Below are positions 59,556 through 64,000 of a DNA stretch of 64,000 nt, piece after piece; within the stretch, counting starts at the first letter, position 1; each line of letters begins with the position of its first letter. A program made the position numbers and the translations under genes. The notes under the pieces were generated by a model. It was not told where the DNA came from. It did not search any database and worked only from the letters and a program-made list of their open reading frames with translations. Source of the stretch: Leishmania mexicana MHOM/GT/2001/U1103 (taxonomy: Eukaryota > Euglenozoa > Kinetoplastea > Trypanosomatida > Trypanosomatidae); contig NC_018310.1 in the NCBI RefSeq assembly GCF_000234665.1, positions 310,001-374,000 of the forward strand, in the 5' to 3' direction.

Positions 59556-61748
59556 ATGGCAGCAAGCTTTGTCTCCTCGACCGGAACCGGCGCCGCGGTG
59601 CCGGCGGTCGCGTCGCAGCTCTTCACGCCGATTCGCATTGGCCGGCACATTGAGTTGCCGAACCGCTTCTACATGCAGCCCATCTACCTCAACATGGAGA
59701 GTGAGCTCACGTGCTACAGCGACGAGCACATGGGCGCGATGGCCGCCTTCTTTGCCGAGCGGGCGCACTACGGCGCGAAGCTGATGGTGGTCGGCGGCCT
59801 TGGCACGTCGAGGCTCGGCCGATGGAAGAAGGATGCGCTGATGCTCAGCACCTTCGACGCCGCCAAGGCGCTCTCGCGCGTCACACAGGCGGTGCACAGC
59901 GAGGGCGGTTACGTACTCGCACAAGCCTTCCACGCGGGCCGAGCCGCCCGCAAGCGTTATTTAGTGTCCGCCACGTCGACGCCGTCGACAGTGCAGCCGT
60001 TCCGCAACACGCACCCGTACAGGATACCTGGCTGTATGGTGGACTACGTGGTGTCCGAGTACGAGCGGTTTGCACGGCTAGCCGAGGAGGCCGGGTTCGA
60101 CGGGGTCGAGGTCCCCGTCAGCGAGGGCAGCCTCCTGCACAACTTCCTGTCCTCCGCCGTGAACACGCGGCAGGACGCCTTTGGCGGCTCGCTGGAGCGC
60201 CGGCTCGAGATCACAGTGCGCGTGCTCGAAACCATCAAGAACTCCCTAGCGAACCCCGACCGCTTTATCGTGGCGCTGCGGTTATGTCTGCACGACCTGA
60301 AGGTCGGCGGCACGCCGATGGCCGAGACGCTACGGGTAGCCGAAGTGCTGGCAAAGAGCGGCCGCATCGATATCTTGAACACGAGCGTCGGCATGCACGA
60401 CTCGCCAGTGCAGACGCTCTCGGCCTACGTGCCACACGGCACGTTCGCCCGGTCCTGCCAGCTGCTGAAGGAGCGGCTGACGGAGGTCGGCGCGACGGAT
60501 GTGCCGGTCGTTGCGTCGCACCGGCTGCACACCATCGAGCTCTCCGAGAAGCTGCTCGAGAAGGGTGTGTGCGACATGGTCGGCGTCGCGCGGCCGCTGC
60601 TCGCGGACCCGCGGTACATCACCAACGCAGCGGCGGGCCGCAGCGAGGATAGCATCCCCTGCATCGGCTGCAATCATTGCGTCAACCGACTGTACAAGCA
60701 CCAGCGCATCACGTGTGCGTTGAACCCCATCTCGGGCTACGAGCTCCAGCGCGGATGGGGGCCGGCCAAGTACCGCAAGTCTGTCGCCGTTGTCGGGGCA
60801 GGTGCGGCGGGCGTGACGTGCGCGCTGACGCTGTGGCGCCGTGGCCACGACGTCACGCTCTTCGAGAAGGAGAGCGTCATTGGTGGCCAGCTGAACCTCG
60901 CGAAGCGCGTGCCTGGCAAGGAGAGCTACCAGGCCGCGCTGGAGTACTGGACGCGGCAGCTGCGGCAGTCCTCCATCAACGTCCGCCTCAACACTGAGTT
61001 CACCCGCGAGGAGGTGGCTCGCAACCACCAGTTCTTTCACGCTGTCGTGATGACGCACGGTTCCGTGCCACGCCGCATCTCGTCCCACGTCTTCCCCGGC
61101 GCTTCCGAGTGCCCGCTCATCGTGCCCTTCTCGCGCATCCTCGACGGCAGCGTCACAGCAGGTCGCCGCGTCGTAATCGTCGGCAACGGCGCCATCTCGC
61201 ACGACGTCACCTCGTTCCTACTGCACGACCCCCGTGTCTCGCGCGAGGTCTCGCTGTACCTGGACGAGTGGGGCGTCAACCTCGAGGACGGCAGCCTGCT
61301 GGACAGTCCGGAGCAGCGGATGCCGCGCAACAACCGCGTGGTCACCGTCTTCAACAAGGCGGACAAGGACGCCGACCTTTCTCGCGGCTGGGGCTGGACG
61401 CAGAAGCTGTGGATCAAGCAGCACGAGAGCACTGTGGTGAAGCACGGCATGCTCGAGAACTTCGACGCCGACGGCGTGCATATCTCCACGTTGCCGCCGG
61501 ACAGCCGCAAGTTCTTCGTGCCGTGCGACACCATCGTCTGGTGCATTGGCATGCTGCCGAACATCACCTACGGCACATGGATCTACGAGTGGATGAAAGA
61601 CGGCGCGAAGGCGCGAGGTGAGATGATGAGCGACTTTAGCATCTACGCGGCTGGCTCGTGCCGCGACAGCTACACCGGCGACGGACACGGCGAAGAGGAT
61701 TTACTGCAGTGCGTCCACGAAGGGTACGAGATTGGCTACAAGATATGA
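59556..61748 (+). CDS. fadH: 2,4-dienoyl-CoA reductase, FadH-like (FMN / Fe-S / FAD)
   Basis: A 730-residue enzyme of the bacterial-type 2,4-dienoyl-CoA reductase/trimethylamine-dehydrogenase family, which reduces 2,4-dienoyl-CoA with NADPH so that unsaturated fatty acids can be beta-oxidised. Order: an old-yellow-enzyme TIM barrel for FMN (residues ~20-360; PNRFYMQPIY, QAFHAGRAARKRY, FGGSLERRLEI, VGVARPLLADP); a 4Fe-4S Cys motif with C369, C372, C375 and C387 (CIGCNHC then 11 residues then C); an FAD-binding VAVVGAGAAGVTCALTLW from about residue 409; and a second nucleotide-binding VVIVGNGAISHD. The catalytic His of E. coli FadH has a counterpart (H281 in VGMHDSP), but its Tyr is replaced by Ser192 (SEGSLLHNFL). 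The Cys spacing CxxCxxC resembles trimethylamine dehydrogenase more than FadH (CxxCxxxC). ATG 59556 chosen because the upstream frame is leader. Confidence 0.92.
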   Translation: MAASFVSSTGTGAAVPAVASQLFTPIRIGRHIELPNRFYMQPIYLNMESELTCYSDEHMGAMAAFFAERAHYGAKLMVVGGLGTSRLGRWKKDALMLSTFDAAKALSRVTQAVHSEGGYVLAQAFHAGRAARKRYLVSATSTPSTVQPFRNTHPYRIPGCMVDYVVSEYERFARLAEEAGFDGVEVPVSEGSLLHNFLSSAVNTRQDAFGGSLERRLEITVRVLETIKNSLANPDRFIVALRLCLHDLKVGGTPMAETLRVAEVLAKSGRIDILNTSVGMHDSPVQTLSAYVPHGTFARSCQLLKERLTEVGATDVPVVASHRLHTIELSEKLLEKGVCDMVGVARPLLADPRYITNAAAGRSEDSIPCIGCNHCVNRLYKHQRITCALNPISGYELQRGWGPAKYRKSVAVVGAGAAGVTCALTLWRRGHDVTLFEKESVIGGQLNLAKRVPGKESYQAALEYWTRQLRQSSINVRLNTEFTREEVARNHQFFHAVVMTHGSVPRRISSHVFPGASECPLIVPFSRILDGSVTAGRRVVIVGNGAISHDVTSFLLHDPRVSREVSLYLDEWGVNLEDGSLLDSPEQRMPRNNRVVTVFNKADKDADLSRGWGWTQKLWIKQHESTVVKHGMLENFDADGVHISTLPPDSRKFFVPCDTIVWCIGMLPNITYGTWIYEWMKDGAKARGEMMSDFSIYAAGSCRDSYTGDGHGEEDLLQCVHEGYEIGYKI

Positions 61749-63280
61749 GGCTGACATCTCGATGGTCGTGGGGCGGCGTCTGTCTGTGTCTGGTGAAGGA
61801 TCCACACAGCTTTCCCGCGCTTCGCGTTGCTCGCTCGTTGCTAGCCTGCCTGCTGCTTGCCTACTTGCGTGTGGGGACGAGTTGTGGGGCCTCCGGAATG
61901 GCTGATGTGCGGTGAGGAGAGGGCGGGGGTGAATGTCGGCGCACCGCTGCGGACGACGTTTGGTGTCCAATGCATGCACACGCGAGAAAGGCGAACTGAT
62001 GGAAAGCGCTGCTTGACAGCGGGGCGAGTCGCAGAAGCGGCGGGGAGCAGCACAATGGGGCTGTGTGTTGGTGTGTTGGTGTGAATGGGTGGGGAGGGCG
62101 GGCCGATGTGTCTGAGATCCAGTTGCGTGGGCGTCGTCCGGTGCTTGGCCCTCAATATAACGGCCCCCCTCCAACTCCGCTTCCGCGCATTGCATGCGAG
62201 TGCGATGACGATGGCTCAGCGCATTAGGGGGGGGGGACGGAAAGCGATGGACAACCGCGGGTGATGTGTCGCGAGGAGGCAACGTTGGTCATGGTGGCAA
62301 CGTGCCGGTGGGTCTCGATCAATCCTCTCATCACCGAAGTCAAACACGCGGTCGTACGGATGTGCAACACCGGCAGCGATGTGGCTGCATCAACACCCCT
62401 CACCACCACCTTTTCACTCGCGCACATCGCCGCCTTATACTCTTCACCGTTTAGGTGCCACGGTAGGTGTCCGAGAGATGCGCTCATGCTCACTGGCGTT
62501 TTACATCCGTCCTTCTCCCCCACCTCTCTCTCCCACGCCTGTGCGCGTGTGGCGTGGAGCACAACACCACCACTCTCTTTCTTTACCCGCCCACTCGCAC
62601 GCGTGCGCCCACACACGCACACACACAACCGTCGAAGGGAGGAGCTACAAACACGGCAGCAGGTTCTACGCCACAGTGCGGATTCTCGGCTCGCTTCTCC
62701 CCTCAACCCGCAGCTGACCACGCACGCACGCACTCAGCAGTCCTCCTACCACATTGGTGAGAGGACGCACGGCCCACTCCCCCGACTCCCCACACCCCTC
62801 CCTCCCTCAGAGGCACACAACACGCGTGTGCGCACTTCTGTGTGCGTCGCAAGCACCCTGTACGAACAATCTCTTGACTTCCTCCCGCACTGTTACTGTT
62901 GCTGTTTATATCGACCTCCTCCCCCCATCTCCCCTCCGTGCCGTTGCCTTCTTCGCTGTCTGGACATTCGTTCATCGTAGTAGTTCGACGCTTCTTCCGG
63001 CAGCGTAGTTCATCCGCATCGCCATCCTTCTCATCCTTGTGATCCGCATTGTCGTTGACCTTCGCATGTGGGCGTGCGCGTCCGTACACACTCGCTTCTC
63101 ACTTTCCCTGTGTGTGTGTGTGTGTGTGTGTGTGGAGGTCCCCTCCCTCCCTCCGTCTGTGCTCTTGTATTGCTGTCGAGTGTGGCATCCGTGCTCCTCC
63201 CCTCCCCCAACACACACGCACGCCGTCAACCGCGGCCGGCATCATCCGTTTAGCACCCATCGTGCTGCGATACGTGCGAT
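61749..63280. other. Intergenic region before the TLDc gene
   Basis: About 1.5 kb. It contains GTGTTGGT repeats at 62061-62080, a run of 11 G at 62226-62236, CA and pyrimidine runs at 62600-62625, a TG run at 63109-63134 and acceptor candidates for the last gene. A 239-codon plus-strand frame (62261-62980) is low-complexity and not supported. Confidence 0.7.
63138..63253 (+). promoter_or_regulatory. Possible spliced-leader acceptor for the TLDc gene
   Basis: Two candidates: the AG at 63179-63180 after the tract CCCCTCCCTCCCTCCGTCTG, and the AG at 63252-63253 after CTCCTCCCCTCCCCC and an AG-free stretch from 63181. They give 5' UTRs of 100 and 27 bases. Confidence 0.4.
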
Positions 63281-64000
63281 ATGGCGCTCTTCCCTCAGGG
63301 TCCATCATCGCCGCCGGCGCCGGCGCCAAAATGTCCGCCGGAGTGCGTTGCCTCTTCATGTGTGTCGCTCCCCATAACACCACCGTGCATCGCCCGCCGC
63401 GTATTGCCTCTCTTCCCGCCACCGGGCTGCCACATGTACGACGCCTACCGCAACTGCTTCCAGTACCGGCCAGATGTGCAACGGAAGCTCGTCGAGGCGG
63501 TGCAGCGAGAGAGTCGCCTGCGGCACCTGGCTGCCCTACACGCAGGAGACGCCGCCACGTTGCGTGCGGAGGTGAGTGCTGCGGTGTTGCGCAAGGAAGG
63601 AGTGGCGATGGATAACACATCGTGTTGCTGCGCTCTGGATGCAGCGCAGCTATTTGCCACCCAAGAGGACATGCCGACCCCGCCTCTGCCGCTCTCTCGC
63701 TGTGAGCTACACGAGGTCCTCCTGGCGCTGTCGCCGCGCTGGCAGAGCTACCCGTGGCGGCTGTGCTTCGACACCGCCAGTGACGGGTTCAGCCTCTCCA
63801 ACCTCTACCGTCGCATGGAGGCGGTGGATGCGAAGAAGTCGCAGGTGAAGACCGTCGCCTTCGGGCTGTTCTTTGTGCACTCTCGCGAGGACGCCGAACT
63901 GTCGAGCACGCAGGTCGCGAGCCCGACGCACAGTCTCTCGGCCTCGTCGATGAGCGCCTCGTGCGCGGTGTCGCCATCGACTGCCGGCGCATCTCATTCA
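63281..64000 (+). CDS. TLDc-domain protein, 5' part only
   Basis: A frame with ATG at 63281 (preceded by an in-frame TAG at 63251) stays open to the right edge, so at least 240 residues are encoded here and the stop is outside the window. The N-terminus is Pro/Cys-rich; a second in-frame ATG at 63434 (MYDAYRNCFQYRPDVQ) is an alternative start with a cleaner protein sequence. A charged helical segment follows (VQRKLVEAVQRESRLRHLAAL). From about residue 145, LHEVLLALSPRWQSYPWRLCFDTASDGFSLSNLYRRM matches the start of a TLDc domain (LP..L....W.LLYS...HG.SL..LYR pattern), followed by TVAFGLFFVHSRED. TLDc proteins are linked to oxidative-stress resistance and to V-ATPase binding in other eukaryotes; that function is not shown here. 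Confidence 0.78.
   Translation, partial: MALFPQGPSSPPAPAPKCPPECVASSCVSLPITPPCIARRVLPLFPPPGCHMYDAYRNCFQYRPDVQRKLVEAVQRESRLRHLAALHAGDAATLRAEVSAAVLRKEGVAMDNTSCCCALDAAQLFATQEDMPTPPLPLSRCELHEVLLALSPRWQSYPWRLCFDTASDGFSLSNLYRRMEAVDAKKSQVKTVAFGLFFVHSREDAELSSTQVASPTHSLSASSMSASCAVSPSTAGASHS

Noticed and set aside
62261..62980. Plus-strand frame of 239 codons upstream of the TLDc gene
   Set aside because: Translates pyrimidine tracts and CA runs; no motif.

Overview
The window reads as nuclear DNA of a trypanosomatid, Leishmania or a very close leishmaniine relative. Reasons: GC-rich sequence; fifteen intronless genes all on the plus strand with no strand switch, as in a polycistronic unit; long pyrimidine- and CA/TG-rich intergenic DNA; a bifunctional DHFR-TS of 520 residues, the length I recall for L. 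major; and PRMT7 and a medium-chain acyl-CoA dehydrogenase directly after DHFR-TS, a neighbourhood I associate with Leishmania chromosome 6. Species cannot be settled by eye.

Layout. 2-1204: 3' end of an unknown gene. 3104-13768: giant 3,554-residue protein with alpha-helical stretches. 14520-15719: Qc-type SNARE. 18025-22236: lipin. 23686-24423: C1D/Rrp47-type exosome cofactor. 25617-36194: second giant protein (3,525 residues) with an N-terminal membrane segment and an EF-hand-like C-terminus. 37314-38876: DHFR-TS. 40308-41630: PRMT7. 43158-44408: medium-chain acyl-CoA dehydrogenase. 46535-48799: hypothetical protein in which I see two diverged TBP-like repeats. 49817-55192: PP2C phosphatase with a very long N-terminus. 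56085-56750: membrane-anchored peptidyl-tRNA hydrolase 2. 57374-58681: conserved-looking unknown. 59556-61748: FadH-like 2,4-dienoyl-CoA reductase. 63281-64000: TLDc-domain gene running off the window. Several starts were moved to the first ATG inside the domain-bearing frame, because the longest open frames begin at GTG/TTG or run through intergenic pyrimidine tracts.

The genes do not form a functional operon; trypanosomatids transcribe them together and separate them by spliced-leader trans-splicing and polyadenylation. Metabolic links are still visible: lipin makes diacylglycerol, and the two acyl-CoA enzymes belong to fatty-acid beta-oxidation, including of unsaturated chains. Many genes are preceded by a long stretch without any AG dinucleotide ending in a single AG, the expected signature of a trans-splice acceptor.

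Most notable observations: (1) a 618-bp direct repeat (17031-17648 and 45431-46048) with only two mismatches, whose copies lie exactly 28,400 bp apart and flank DHFR-TS, so recombination between them would yield a 28.4-kb circle carrying DHFR-TS; (2) a cryptic TBP-fold protein at 46535-48799; (3) a FadH-like reductase with Ser where the bacterial catalytic Tyr is expected; (4) very long AG-free acceptor zones, one ending a single base before the lipin ATG; (5) G-quadruplex-type runs in probable UTRs.
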